Positions 1 to 10,852 of a stretch of DNA of 64,000 nucleotides are shown piece after piece (position 1 is the first letter of the stretch; every line of letters starts with the position of its first letter). A program made the translations under genes and the position numbers. A model generated the notes under the pieces. The model was not told where the DNA came from, did no database searches, and saw nothing but the letters and a program-made list of their open reading frames with translations. Source of the stretch: Ariolimax columbianus (Eukaryota > Mollusca > Gastropoda > Stylommatophora > Arionidae); NCBI GenBank assembly GCA_036924085.1, contig JAVGWX010000009.1, positions 63,569,512-63,633,511 of the forward strand, given 5' to 3'.

Positions 1-4
1 CCCA

Positions 5-85
5 TATACATCCAGCTCAAGCCAGAGCTGGGACCTGCAGAGACGCATCCGCCCCTGCAGAAGTACAGGTCGACTAAGCCCAAGT
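5..85 (+). repeat. Dispersed repeat, inverted mate at 36.3 kb
   Basis: This stretch matches the reverse complement of 36,297-36,380 along its length, with scattered substitutions. Both copies contain the core atccagctcaa followed by ccagagct and later tagaag.acaggt. At 36.3 kb the repeat directly precedes the 5' end of the Tx1-type LINE. It is an old interspersed element of unknown class and carries no coding signal. Confidence 0.6.
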
Positions 86-119
86 AACCAGTCAAATCAC
101 ACATCCGGTGGATGTCCCT

Positions 120-290
120 TCATCTGATCTGCCCACAAAATGTTGCTATGCCGTGGGGAGGTGCAATCTTCTGTCGTATGTTATCTGCGTTGTTCTTGAC
201 ACTTTCAGCCCGTGCCTCAACAGTGTTTCTTTAAGACCAACAATCCATCTTTTCGTTGGTCTACCATTTGACGTATTCATTTCTCACTTT
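120..290 (-). pseudogene. 3' coding relic of a non-LTR retrotransposon
   Basis: Read on the minus strand, this stretch gives an open run starting NGRPTKRWIVGLKETLLRHG and continuing to DRRLHLPTA before a stop. The GRP.KRW(I) pattern followed by a hydrophilic helix and a DRR motif is typical of the last residues of RTE/CR1-type LINE ORF2 proteins. Only this tail is recognisable, with no reverse transcriptase motif nearby, so it is a 5'-truncated or decayed copy. The family is not assigned. Confidence 0.4.
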
Positions 291-694
291 TGGTAAGATT
301 GACCGTTTTTTGGAAGGACATAGCGTCTAGTCTGTGCATTGATAGACCTATTTCAACCCACACGACAGTAACGATCTCGTCGACCCAACTGTAAATTGTA
401 ATCTGATATACGACAAGCGAAGTAAAAAGGCCGAGATGAAAAGAACTATCCGCCCTACCACATATGAGCTGTGGCTTAACATAATGAAGTCTCCAACAGC
501 TGAAGAGCTCCGGAAGTCGTTAGCTCACATATTCCTGTTGTTTGTTGAACCTGATGAACGTTTTTTGGTCGTAACGTAGGTTTTGAGTTTGTTTTTGTCA
601 TATCTCGGTAAATGACCACACCTATTTATGTTTTTTGAACATTACTATGCAACAAACATTTATTTGTTAACGTTATTTTGAATCTTGATAATGT
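291..694. other. No gene seen; short dispersed-repeat similarity
   Basis: No coding signal is visible. Positions 466-505 (core tgtggcttaacata.tgaagtctc) resemble 19,552-19,590, where the same sequence forms the left edge of the 70-bp tandem array. The two sites therefore share an interspersed element, which is followed here by the 35-bp array and there by the 70-bp array. Confidence 0.4.
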
Positions 695-1831
695 GTCCAT
701 ATCACTTTAATTTTGTCTTAAAGTTAGTTGTCCATATCACCATTATATCATCTTAAAGTTAGCTGTCTATGTAACCATTTTACCGTTTTAGTTGTCCATA
801 TCACCATTAAATCATCCTAAAGTTAGCTGTCCACATCGCCTATATACCGTTTTAGTTGTCCACATCACCATTATATCATCTTAAAGTTAGCTGTCCATAT
901 CACCATTATATCATCCTAAAGTTAGCTGTCCATATCACCCTTATACCGTTTTAGTTGTCCATATCACCATTATATCATCTTAAAGTTAGCTTTCCATATC
1001 ACCATTATATCATCTTAAAGTTAGCTGTCCATATCACCATTATATCATCCTAAAGTTAGCTGCCCATATCACCATTATACCGTTTTAGTTGTCCACATCA
1101 GCATTATATCATCTTAAAGTTAGCTGTCCATATCACCATTATATCATCTTAAAGTTAATTGTCCATATCACCATTATATCATCTTAAAGTTAGTTGTCCA
1201 TATCACCATTATATCATCTTAAAGTTAGCTGTCCATATCACCATTATATCATCTTAAAGTTAGCTGTCCATATCACCATTATATCATCTTAAAGTTAGCT
1301 GTCCATATCACCATTATATCATCTTAAAGTTAGCTGTCCATATCACCATTATATCATCTTAAAGTTAGCTGTCCATATCACCATTATATCATCTTAAAGT
1401 TAGCTGTCCATATCACCATTATATCATCTTAAAGTTAGCTGTCCATGTCACCATTATACCATCTTAAAGTTAGCTGTCCATATCACCATTATATCATCTT
1501 AAAGTTAGCTGTCCGTATCACCATTATATCATCTTAAAGTTAACTGTCCATATCACCATTATATCATCTTAAAGTTAACTGTCCATATCACCATTATATC
1601 ATCTTAAAGTTAGCTGTCCATATCCCCATTATATCATCTTAAAGTTAGCTGTCCATATCACCATTATATCATCTTAAAGTTAACTGTCCATATCCCCATT
1701 ATATCATCTTAAAGTTAACTGTCCATATCACCATTATATCATCTTAAAGTTAACTGTCCATATCACCATTATATCATCTTAAAGTTAGCTGTCCATATCA
1801 CCATTATATCATCTTAAAGTTAACTGTCCAT
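695..1831. repeat. 35-bp minisatellite, about 32 copies
   Basis: The unit begins gtccatatcaccattatatc and continues with atcttaaagttagct. The first 400 bp mix full 35-bp units with shorter units of about 29 bp ending ataccgttttagtt. From about 1,130 onward the units are nearly uniform, which suggests recent homogenisation of the right-hand part. No protein is encoded, because stops occur in every frame. The array ends abruptly at gtccatcgcaagcgatgatgg. Confidence 0.97.
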
Positions 1832-2510
1832 CGCAAGCGATGATGGCGACATCATCAGTTAGTTTTTGTCTTGTTGCTGGGAACTTCGCTTTTTTTTAAT
1901 AACAATGACTAAATGACTGCGCTGGTAATCAACCTCACTCTCTGGTCCCGAACTACCTTGGGCCAATGGCAAGATAGTAGTCAAGACGACAGGAAGTATT
2001 TCAGGATGCAGGCGCTCTGGTTCCATCTTTATGAGACCAGGGGTGGCTTGAAACCTGCGAGGTTGGAACTCACGCCGTTTTCGTTCATCGCTTTAAGAGG
2101 CGAGTGCCTAACATCTCAAACTCGGCGACACCTCTTTACGGTCCATTAAAAGTATAGGTACACAAGAACAGCTAGCCCTTTTTACAGCAAGCATGTATCC
2201 TGCATTTACTCTGCAGACTTATTTAGCAACAGTTTTAGATTGGGATGTTTGTAGCCCCTTGTTATGTAACACTTTAGTACAAGCTCTGAAGACTATATTG
2301 ATTTTATTCTCTCTACTCTGACGATGTGTTCATATATATGTACCTATTAACTAGTCTTAGGATTGATCAACCAGATTATAATGATGATTATGATATAAAT
2401 ATATATGGTTGTTTGAGCATGACTCTCAATTTGACCCTACCCTCTCCATGTCTAAGATGTAAAGTTCAGTCTTGGTCGCCTCCGTTCTTTGTTTTCCCCA
2501 GGGTATAAGC
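1832..2510. other. No gene seen; LINE-tail and SINE-like pieces
   Basis: No convincing coding region is present. The 78-codon ORF at 1,913-2,149 overlaps an antisense tRNA-like stretch and has no recognisable domain. Positions 2,343-2,395 resemble the 3' end of LINE D at 34,425-34,460 (cttag/ggga, gatcaaccaga, then atgatgatg-like sequence), so a short LINE tail may lie here. Confidence 0.35.
2045..2140 (-). repeat. Degenerate tRNA-derived SINE-like segment
   Basis: On the minus strand there is an A-box-like ggtgtcgccgagtttgagat and, about 45 bp further on, a B-box-like gagttccaacctc. Their spacing resembles a serine/leucine-type tRNA head. The stems do not close into a cloverleaf, so this is not an intact tRNA gene. 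A SINE relic is the best reading, and chance resemblance cannot be excluded. Confidence 0.3.
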
Positions 2511-2765
2511 AAATGGAGCAAGTCAATGGGACTAAATGTGACAAGAAGACGACCTCACAAAGATAATGTATCAAAGGAGTGGGCAGTCAAAGTTTGTAAA
2601 TGTGACACGGAGATGACGTAACAAAGAGAACGTGTAAAGTTAGTGGACCGAGTCAATGTGACTAATTGTGACTAAATGTGCCATGGAGACATCATAAAAA
2701 AGAGAATATATAAAACGAGAGGACCGAGTCAGTGTGACTAAATGGGCCACGGAGAAGACATCAAG
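2511..2765. repeat. Degenerate tandem repeat, about 75-bp unit
   Basis: Three to four diverged units each contain a phrase like gagtcaatgtgactaaatgtg, then a cacggagatgac-like phrase and a gagaatatataaa-like phrase. Indels between units are frequent, so this is an old array. Confidence 0.65.
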
Positions 2766-2815
2766 TACAGTAATATTATATTTCTGTAAAATGAATTAGC
2801 AATTTCATTATGGAA

Positions 2816-2945
2816 GTGTAGGTGACCGAGCGGTTAGTATATCTCCCTCTTGACCAATGGGACACGAGTTCAAACCCTCGGCAAGGCATATATACAAACC
2901 TATAATGCCCATTGAGGGGGACTACATAAGCAAGTGGTCTTTATT
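2816..2945 (+). repeat. tRNA-derived SINE candidate
   Basis: The segment starts with an A-box-like gtgaccgagcggttagtat and has a B-box-like gagttcaaaccctc about 35 bp further on. These match the internal RNA polymerase III promoter boxes of serine/leucine-type tRNAs. The anticodon arm and long variable arm do not fold properly and a non-tRNA tail follows. A tRNA-headed SINE is therefore more likely than a functional tRNA gene. Confidence 0.5.
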
Positions 2946-4144
2946 TCTTTTCCCTGATAATCGTCCTGGTGATAGTATCTCTTTTTTGTTAATTGAAAAA
3001 CATATCTTACACGCATCCTGAATAATAAATGGAAAAGAACTGACCTGTCCTTTTTGTAATCAATAAACAAGTATGTCTATCTGTTTAAGAATTAGGAGCA
3101 CTGATAAATAAAACAAATAACACGTTCACTGGATAGTCATACTAGTCCATTTAAAAAAAATAAGACATCTTCAATGAATCAAAGAAATTGGTTTTTCAAG
3201 ATCAGTTCTTGGAAATGGGAAAACACAGGATCAAGCTGTCAAGTCAAGATCATCAATAAAGTTAATAAAATTACGAGCTGTAGAATACATATCTGTTTTC
3301 GATTTGCCACATACGTACGATGGTAGGATTGGCGCATGGGACGTACAGACAAGGTCATTGAGAGCGAATGAGTTAAAGAAGGAATGACAAAATATCTCTG
3401 AATTCAATGCCAGAAATTGGATGCTTGGCGTCCTTTGGGATGTTGTGGGATATAGTCGTAACCTACCAGATCAACATAGCCAGAGCTGCATTATGTAGAC
3501 ATTCCTTGCTTCCGTGGGATTTTTGTTTAAAGCGACTGCACCATGTATTAAATCTGGATGAAAGGTAAAGCTGGGACTTGAATGGGATAATGAGCCAATG
3601 AAATGCTGGTTTCTGGAGACTTAGCTCTTTAGCCCAGCGTTTATGTTTTGCTTCCTGCGTGGAAAGCCACCCGCTGTGTGATGATCAGATTATGAGCTCT
3701 CTGTATATGGGAGATTACCTGCGATAAATCTACGTCCTATACTACGCATATTATGTGTATTATTTTCGTATTGAATGTACACCGTGTTCATAATTATTTC
3801 CACTTATCTTTAGAAGTTCTCTTATAAAATATATCCATGTCTCTGCCTTATCTGTTCGTCCATTCCCTCCACTGGGGTCTTCAATAAAGATATTACATCT
3901 CTTTAGCACATCTTTTGTATTTATCAGATTTGGTTTTCCCATACGTATTTACAGCCCCTCCCCCTCCTCCTCCCCCCCCCCACCATATCTCCAATCCTTT
4001 TCTATTAGGAATTTATTTGTCTTTCTCTTTTTCCGGAAAATGCTCTCTACCTTTTACTTCTCTTCCATGTATGTGAAGCAGAAATTTAACTTAACGTCTT
4101 TATACTGGTTTAGAAGACTCCGAAGAGTCTGTAAGCAACCAGTT
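2946..4144. other. No feature recognised
   Basis: This is A+T-rich sequence without a gene. A short C/T-rich run lies at about 3,958-3,985. The minus-strand ORF of 60 codons at 3,760-3,942 has no recognisable domain. Confidence 0.5.
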
Positions 4145-4465
4145 TCATTTACATTTCCTTGATCTAAAAACAATGTGCGCCCAATCTATTCTTGAATGCA
4201 TCAAATGGCCCTGTCTCCCCTATTTTCTGTGGCAATGCATTTCAAGATCTTTTCTATCTTATTTTGACCGTTCTTTAATTAATTTTAAGCTATGCCCTCT
4301 TCTTCTTGTAGGTAGTTGTATTTGGGAAAAAAAAACGTGTTATAGTCTAATTTATCCTTACCGCTGATTATCTTAGAAACCTGTATTAAGTTCCCTCGAA
4401 TTCTTTTCTAGACACTGTAGATCGGGTTTTCTGAGTTTGTCCTCATAACTGTAGCTCTAGAATCC
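4145..4465 (-). pseudogene. CR1/Rex-like LINE C-terminal coding relic
   Basis: The minus strand, with frame changes and stops, reads a run like KRIRGNLIQVSKIISGKDKL followed by DYNTFFFP, then a GHSLKL.K-like stretch, and ends near MHSRIDWAHIVF. The RR(I/L)RGDLI.V.KI..G signature and the trailing RLD..W region are characteristic of the C-terminal part of CR1/L2-type pol proteins. At least two in-frame stops and one frameshift make it an old, inactive fragment. No upstream reverse transcriptase motif was found next to it. Confidence 0.6.
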
Positions 4466-4869
4466 CACTGTCAGACCACTGTCACTAAGCACATTATTCG
4501 TAGGTGCTCTGTGCATTCCATCTACTATTTGATATAAACAAGAAATATCAGCCACTGCAAATACTGGCAAGCATGAGTCATGCAACATGTTATTATTTGA
4601 AACCCTATGTGCCATAGTTATAAATTGCTATTTAATTTATCATATTATAGTCTTGAGTAGTTCTGCAATCTGCTCTTTTATAATAAATTTAAAAGGAAGT
4701 AACAGTCCAACTAGGATTTGCACAACGAACAACCTCCAACACAAAATGTTCTAGTTCATGTTATACTGTCCCGCTCATTTTCTTTAGGGAGTGCCACGGG
4801 AAGGTCACACGTATTCTTCTGCTGTAAACCAGTGTTATTGCAAGATACAGATTATTATTATGTGTGTAT
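4466..4869. other. No feature recognised
   Basis: A+T-rich sequence without coding signal; it leads into the microsatellite cluster. Confidence 0.4.
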
Positions 4870-5218
<349 letters not shown>

Positions 5219-5337
5219 TTGATAAATAGAGGGATAGACAGAAAGGCAGATAGACAGACAATCAGAAAGGATAGATTAGATTATATTAGATTCGATTAGA
5301 TTAGATTAGGCCTAGTAAGCCACATGAAGTATAAAAT

Positions 5338-5415
5338 ACATACTACTGATAGCCTTAGGCTACCTGGCAACAGACATTAACAGTACGCCTGTTTGAATAC
5401 AACGATTCCAAGTAG
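5338..5415 (+). repeat. Dispersed repeat next to microsatellite
   Basis: This segment shares a conserved core with 24,070-24,152 in the same orientation: tgatagcctt, ggctacctggca and, later, tttgaatac. Both copies lie beside simple-sequence tracts (GATA here, GA/TA at 24.2 kb), suggesting the end of a small mobile element that carries or seeds microsatellites. No class could be assigned. Confidence 0.6.
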
Positions 5416-5755
5416 TCCAGGTATTTTAGATTTGTGAAAATTAAATTATATTTGATAGATTAGATTTGTAAAAATTAGATTTAAAAGATTACAAAGATTA
5501 GATAAGATTGGACAGATTAGATACATTAGACAGTGATGTAAAGAAATGCAGAACTAGTAACTCCTTTCAGTAATGGCTGACTATAAGCTAATGCTACTTT
5601 GGAGTGGTAATTCTCTACTGAATGTTTATTTTGTCGTTTCACTTTTCCATGTTGCAAGTGCTTCTTTTCACTGATAACTATGTGTCTCTTCAGGGTACAC
5701 TCGACATGGATTGGTTTCCAGCTTCATCTTCCCCGGTATGGTGTACCCCTACCTA
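5416..5755. other. No gene; TTAGATT-rich low-complexity sequence
   Basis: Positions 5,445-5,535 are dominated by imperfect attagatt units that continue the GATTA-like pattern upstream. The remainder shows no coding signal. Confidence 0.5.
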
Positions 5756-5830
5756 ATGCCATCAGTTCAGTTCAGTTCATCCCATAACCCATTAGGTCGT
5801 TGGAGCACACATAAAGACATGAAAATCCCA
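5756..5830 (-). mobile_element. LINE 3' end with (CTGAA)n-like tail
   Basis: The plus strand reads cagttcagttcagttcat, then cgttggagcacac. The same block recurs at 51,437-51,545 and 51,753-51,880, where the minus strand encodes the end of a LINE ORF (DRERWSRV, then GGVKR.APTI). This is a short 5'-truncated copy of that element. Confidence 0.5.
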
Positions 5831-6884
5831 CGCCAACCCTCTCTGACCCGGGCTGCGACGGATCCGGTATAATAGATTTCGTTTTTGTCCTTATGTGTGA
5901 TTCTTAGTCATGAAATCACCTGGCTGCGCCCATCTCCTCTCCAAGCTGCGGTGGGTCAACATCTGCAAGTAACCTGAAGGAGCCCGTCCCCCCAGGCGAG
6001 CTAGTGCCTCGTTAGCCTAGAGCCTCACGGTTCTAGTTGCCCAGTGTGTACCCCGAGGAGGTGAGGTTATATTGTGAGCTCACTTTAATCGGCAGGCTAC
6101 TAATTTCACTTTTCACTCTTCCAGGGAAGAGCTAGCCGACCTCAGCGCCACTGGAACGCGGCGCCAAGCATGAGCACACCTTACACCTTCCGGTCATGTC
6201 TCACTTAAATACATCTTTAAACTTCAGATGTGGTCAGTCGGCTGTTCTTTTGTCATCTGTCAACCACCCCTAAAGAATATCTTTGAAGACGCGACCATCA
6301 CCCATGCGATGAAGATGACCAAGCCACCGGCTGTCAATAGAGAATGTACATACTATAAAATTGGTACAAGAGTGCGCCTCTGCGTTGTAACTTTGCCACT
6401 CCATGTAATTACAAGAATATATAACATAGGTTAAAGGTGTTAAGTCTATGTTCTTGTTGGGTATAGGCTACACGGGATTCGCCACCATGTTAGAGCGTTC
6501 TGATGACACATTCATTGTAAACTACTGCATTGGTTTTAATTATCAGTTTCCTATTATCACAAATACGCGTTGTGATAAGGGCAAATATCACAGTAACTTT
6601 CCCAATATAACTGTCAATTTCAGGGACTGGAGAAAGTTTGTCGTTGATGCGGGGCCATCAGTGCATGAATTGGTCAACAATTACTATCAAGTATGGGCTA
6701 AGACGCAGCCTATGTGAGGTGGGGTGACCAATTCCCTTCCTTGCTGTTTATAACTTCCCCAACTCATACGTCAGGTACCCATTTACAGCTGGGTCGACTG
6801 GAGGACCGGTCGAACCAGGAACGAACCACGCCAAGATTTTTTAATGTCCGTTCGTGATTTTGGGCGGAGATGAAGATATCTACG
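5831..6884. other. No confident gene; 89-codon ORF and dispersed motif
   Basis: An 89-codon ORF at 6,448-6,717 (+) is unrecognised and without signal peptide or domain, so it is not called as a gene. At 6,770-6,830 there is a motif starting tacccatttacagctggg and continuing through gactggagg. Its reverse complement core occurs near 19,478-19,505, marking an interspersed repeat. Confidence 0.4.
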
Positions 6885-7147
6885 TTTATAAAACTCCCGA
6901 AAAACCTGATACAACAAAATGTTCAGACTTTAGAACAATAAGTCTAATGAGTCACACAATTAAAATACTACTCACGATCAAACAGTAGAGAATATGACGT
7001 AAAATAGAGAGGGCAGTTTCAGAAAAAGGAAAGTTATAGAGGAGATATAGCGGATGCCTGGGTTTGAAATTGTAGGAGTGGCAATGCCCAATCTAAGATG
7101 TGTGGATGAGAAAAAGTGACAAGAATTACAGGGGCTTGTGACAACAA
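6885..7147 (+). mobile_element. LINE family A, left part (interrupted)
   Basis: The frame reads KCSDFRTISLMSHTIKILL, the conserved reverse transcriptase block before the AGFR region, then frame-broken sequence that aligns with the 58.0-58.15 kb copy through NLR.(A/V)D and ELQ.LVT. The element continues at 8,102, and LINE B lies in between. Several stops are present. The clade is probably RTE-like on the basis of the C-terminal part. Confidence 0.6.
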
Positions 7148-8090
7148 ACAATCAGATTGGTTTGCAGTACAAAAGGAAGTCAGACAGGGATGTATCCGCT
7201 CATCTTATCTGTACAACATAAATGCGAATGTAAAATGAGAAATGTTCGAGAAGACGAGAACATTGAAAGTTTCGACCAATTTACAATTGGGGTGTACGAG
7301 ATTCCAGAGTTACGATACGCAGATGACACAGTGATACTTTCAAGAAGTGCAGAAGGGCTAGAGCAACTACTTTCAGCCGTTAATAGACATAGTAAAGATC
7401 AAAACCTGTTCATAAACATAAATAAAACAAAGATAATGACCACCGACAAAACACAATGTCAGCATACATTTACAGTGGGTGGTGAGGAAATAGATCAGGT
7501 CACACATTTTGAATATCTGGGCTCCGGAATCGACAAAAAATGGCGACTGTTTGAAAGAAAGAAGAAGACTAGCTATGGCAAAGCAGAGACTGAACAGTCT
7601 GAAGAAATTATGGCAGGGCACCAACAAAATGATAAAAGTAAAAGACTTGAGAGCCTGTGTTTTTCCTGTGGCAGCTTATGGCTGTGAATCATGGACGATT
7701 ACCAAAACTTCTAGACAAAGAATCGAATCCTTCGAGTCAAAATGTTACAGAAAGATCCTCAATATACCCTGGACAGAGAAAAAAACAAATGCAGACATTC
7801 GGCAAGAGTTGAGCATAGAGGAGAACTGGTTTATCAATTCCATTTTGGCTAGAAAATTTAAATACTTCGGTCACATCAAGAGACACAACGGTCTTGAGAT
7901 AACGGTGATGGAAGGTATGGTGCCAGGCAAAAGAGGAAGGGGTAGACCAAGAAGACGATGGCACCAAGATATCCAGGAATGCCTGAGTATGACTGTGGCG
8001 GAGGCTGGAGTTTTGGTTAGAGAACGAGTTTCTTTCAGACAGACTGTGATGGGAGCGACGTTCTACAAAGGACATGCTTCATGATGATGA
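7148..8090 (+). mobile_element. RTE-type LINE family B, nested in family A
   Basis: This 5'-truncated retrotransposon contains the reverse transcriptase motifs VRQGC at about 7,170 and YADD at 7,316-7,327. A frameshift lies near 7,545, and a second ORF follows at 7,509-8,084. That ORF has the usual RTE C-terminal signatures: YGCESWT, FKYFGHIKRH, GKRGRGRPRRRW and GATFYKGHA. The element ends in ATGATGATG, a typical RTE microsatellite tail. It sits between two halves of a family A copy. The flanks tgtgacaacaa (7,137-7,147) and tgtaataacaa (8,091-8,101) are a likely 11-bp target-site duplication with two mismatches. Confidence 0.85.
7509..8084 (+). pseudogene. ORF2 C-terminal part of RTE-type LINE B
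   Basis: This 191-codon open stretch carries the post-reverse-transcriptase region of an RTE-type ORF2 protein. The start methionine is internal to the original protein and has no biological meaning; the true reading frame enters from 7,157-7,545 through a frameshift. Motifs in order are KDLRACVFPVAAYGCESWT, then SKCYRKIL, KFKYFGHIKRH, the basic GKRGRGRPRRRW, and FRQTVMGATFYKGHA at the end. No catalytic residues lie in this part. It is intact to the natural stop, so the copy is not very old. Confidence 0.8.
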
Positions 8091-8101
8091 TGTAATAACA
8101 A

Positions 8102-8822
8102 TATACAAAATGAGGCAAGTGTTTAGATTAGACATTAACATCAAGAAAACAAAAACTATGATATTTGGGAAAAGTGACAAGAAACCATGTATGCAGATAA
8201 AAATAAAAGATCAACTACTTGAACAGGTACAGTTTCTCCTATCTAGGTCATTATAATAACGGAAGAAGGCAGATGTGAAAAAGAAATCAGAAAGAGAATA
8301 AGTGTGGCCAAGATGGTATTCGACAACATGAGACACATACTGACATCCAAACAAATAAATCATAATTTGAAAATGAGAATTGTCAGGTGTTATGAATACT
8401 CGTCACTACTTTCTGGCGCAGAAACATGGTTAATGAATAACAAGTTCAAATAAGTACTGAAGCCTTCGAAATGTGGGTTATATATAAAATTGTGTCGCAT
8501 TTCTTGGAAAGAGAAGAACACAAATTTGGAGGTATTGAAAAAGTTGGGAGTGAAAAGAGAATTAATGACCGAAATCAGGGTTAGACGGTTGAGTTATTTT
8601 TTTGACATATAACGAGACATACATCCTTATTTAAGACCGTACTGGGGGGAGGGGTGTAGGGTGGAAGTCAGTCGCTCAAGAGGCAAACACTGTTTTAAGT
8701 GGGTGGATAACATCAGGAGATGGACTGGAACAAGTATATCAGATTGCACCATTACGGCAAGAGATACACTGAAGATCCATTGCAGCCGACCTTCGATGCG
8801 GAAATGGCACTTTAACTAAACT
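8102..8822 (+). mobile_element. LINE family A, right part
   Basis: Frame-broken translation gives KTKTMIFGKSDKKPC, LGHIIT-like sequence, NMRHILTSKQINHNLKMRIV, SLLSGAETW, then KEKNTNLEVLKKLGVKREL. It matches the 58.0-58.87 kb copy almost continuously. At least four stops and frameshifts are present, and the end aligns with the 58.8 kb copy at gatggcact. It completes the copy that starts at 6,885 and was split by the LINE B insertion. Confidence 0.8.
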
Positions 8823-8915
8823 GACCTTAACGGATTTCGATCCCTGTCATGGTGCGATACCAGTATTAGCAAGCCAGTTCACTGTCGACTAGGCTACACC
8901 TTTCCCGCTGAATTA
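8823..8915 (-). repeat. Degenerate tRNA-derived SINE-like segment
   Basis: On the minus strand an A-box-like gtagcctagtcgacagtg is followed about 45 bp later by a B-box-like gggatcgaaatcc. No complete cloverleaf forms. It directly abuts the 3' end of LINE family A, so it may be a SINE that inserted there or part of the LINE tail. Confidence 0.35.
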
Positions 8916-10229
8916 CAGAAGAGCGTTGGCAAATCGGGTTTCATTCTTATGTGATAGCTCAATAAAGGTATTTTATGTAAGGTTGTGATACGAGACAGAA
9001 AGAAGTCCCTTAATAGTTATGACGCCATCATTTCTCATGATATCTTCATTTATTGTCAGAGACATTTAATTTCCTATTATATCATTTTCGAATGTTGATA
9101 TAGGCAGAAGCCAGCTCGTGTAACGGTACCTGGGTTTTTTCTTCAGAATATACTGTTTATCAATGGGTTTGTGCGAAATAGCCTATTGCCATCAATATGA
9201 GTGCTTTAGCTTAACGATATTAGGAAAATGTTTTTTCCTCCCAGGTAAACAAAAATGAAGCCAACTAATAAACACGTGCGTATCTCATTACATAGCATTG
9301 GGCGGAAGGTTGAGAGAATGTGTGCTTATAGTTCCCTAACAACAACATCGGCTAGGGATAATAAATTAAAACACAGATAACTTGCATCCTAGCAAACGAA
9401 TATATTGTAGACATGGTTCTGCCTATTACTGATTTAAGCGTTATTGTTTAAGAAGTACGCGTAAATCTTATATTCTGAAGACACAGTGGAAACACTGCTG
9501 GCTTTAAAATGCTAAACAGCAGGGTATGACTTCGGTTAAGCTCTCAAATCCATCCATTTTTATACATATTATCTTTCCTGACGTGACAACAACATTTAAC
9601 GGCAAAAAAAAACTGCGCAAGAAATGATGTGCAAATTATAGTCGGGAGAAATCCAGCAAGTATAATGTTATGAGCTTCTGCGTGGATGCTGGGATACATA
9701 CACACACGTCTTGACAAACCTGGAACCTCTTGATCCCGCCTTTTGTCGGTCGTCAACAATTCCTCAGTCCAAAGTTCAAGATGGCCATAATAAGTAAATT
9801 TCCCGCAGCACTGTTTTGGGTGGAAACAACAAACAAAAGGTACAAAGCCGTGATAAATGTGTAAACAAAACTACGAAGCTATGCAAACAAACAGGGATGT
9901 AGGGCCGGTATTTTCTAATGTTTATATTTGCAACCGGCGACTTTCTGATCCGTTTTGAAATTGGAGATTTTTATTTCCACATTGTATGCTAATCATTTCC
10001 GCTCGACCTGCTGTGGTATAGCGTATTAAGGAGAATAATAGAATCTCATATTCCAAGTAAACCACGACGGGCCACTTTTGAACGGATGTAAAGGTATTTA
10101 AGTTACCCTCCCCTAAGTGTCCCGTCAATAAATATCACCATAGCGTGTTTCTAAAGCTAAGGTCGATTGACCAAATTGTTATTGGGCATAAATTATCTAT
10201 TTATTTTTTCAGCATAAATTATATGTACA
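8916..10229. other. No feature recognised
   Basis: A+T-rich sequence with short ORFs only (for example 9,544-9,759 and 9,922-10,128, both minus), none with a recognisable domain. No tandem repeats were seen. This is one of the longer apparently unique intervals in the window. Confidence 0.5.
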
Positions 10230-10560
10230 TTTCATCATTGCCATAATCATGATCATCTTCATGGTCATCATCAAAAACTTTAGCTCCCTACGGAGCATAG
10301 GTCGTCAACTAATACTCGCCAAATCTACCTTTGTCATGACATCTCTCCCAGCTCTGTCCATTTTTTTAATGGTGCCTTTTCTGTTGCCACAAATTCTCTC
10401 GCATTCATGTTTAGATCTGCCTATATTTATTTTGCGTTTGTAATTGCAGAGCTGGTGCTGTCTTATTATGTTATCAACTGTTTTCTCAAATGTGTGTCCT
10501 ATCCAACGCCAAGTCCTTCTCTTTACACCAAGTCCCATTGACATACGGCCGGCTCTGTCT
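10230..10560 (-). mobile_element. LINE family G 3' end
   Basis: The minus strand encodes KRRTWRWIGHTFEK, a match to the K.RW.GH.L.K motif also found at 18.7 kb and 50.3 kb, followed by a decayed basic tail. The 3' end reads ggcgagtattagttgacg and then cctatgctcc, and finishes in ATG/ATC microsatellite-like sequence. The copy at 18.5 kb has the same ggcgagtgttggttgatg end. It is a 5'-truncated relic. Confidence 0.65.
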
Positions 10561-10852
10561 CACAATTCCAAATTAGTGACTTTATTATACCCTTTATTCT
10601 CTTTATTCGACGCACAGATCCATCGACGAAAGCTTGCACCTGTTTGGTTTCAGTTTTATTTATTCTCCGTGCAACAGATCCAAACAATAAGTCAGACTTG
10701 ATATTGAAGTTAAAGATGTGTATTTTTGTGGTGGATTTTATTTTATTTTATTTCTATAAATTCATTAACATAATAAAAAACCCTTCTCGCTTTTGAATTT
10801 TTAATTGATAACTCTGTTAATATACCTCCTACTTTGTCTATATTGCTACTAT
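10561..10852. other. A/T-rich sequence, no gene
   Basis: Contains a tttatttta-rich run at about 10,735-10,760. The first 60 bp may continue the family G coding relic on the minus strand, but the reading is weak. Confidence 0.35.

Noticed and set aside
2816..2900. Functional tRNA-Ser/Leu gene
   Set aside because: A and B boxes are present but the anticodon and variable arms do not fold. It is kept as a SINE candidate.
6448..6717. 89-codon ORF as a host gene exon
   Set aside because: No recognisable domain, no clear splice signals, and the length is not exceptional for random sequence of this composition.
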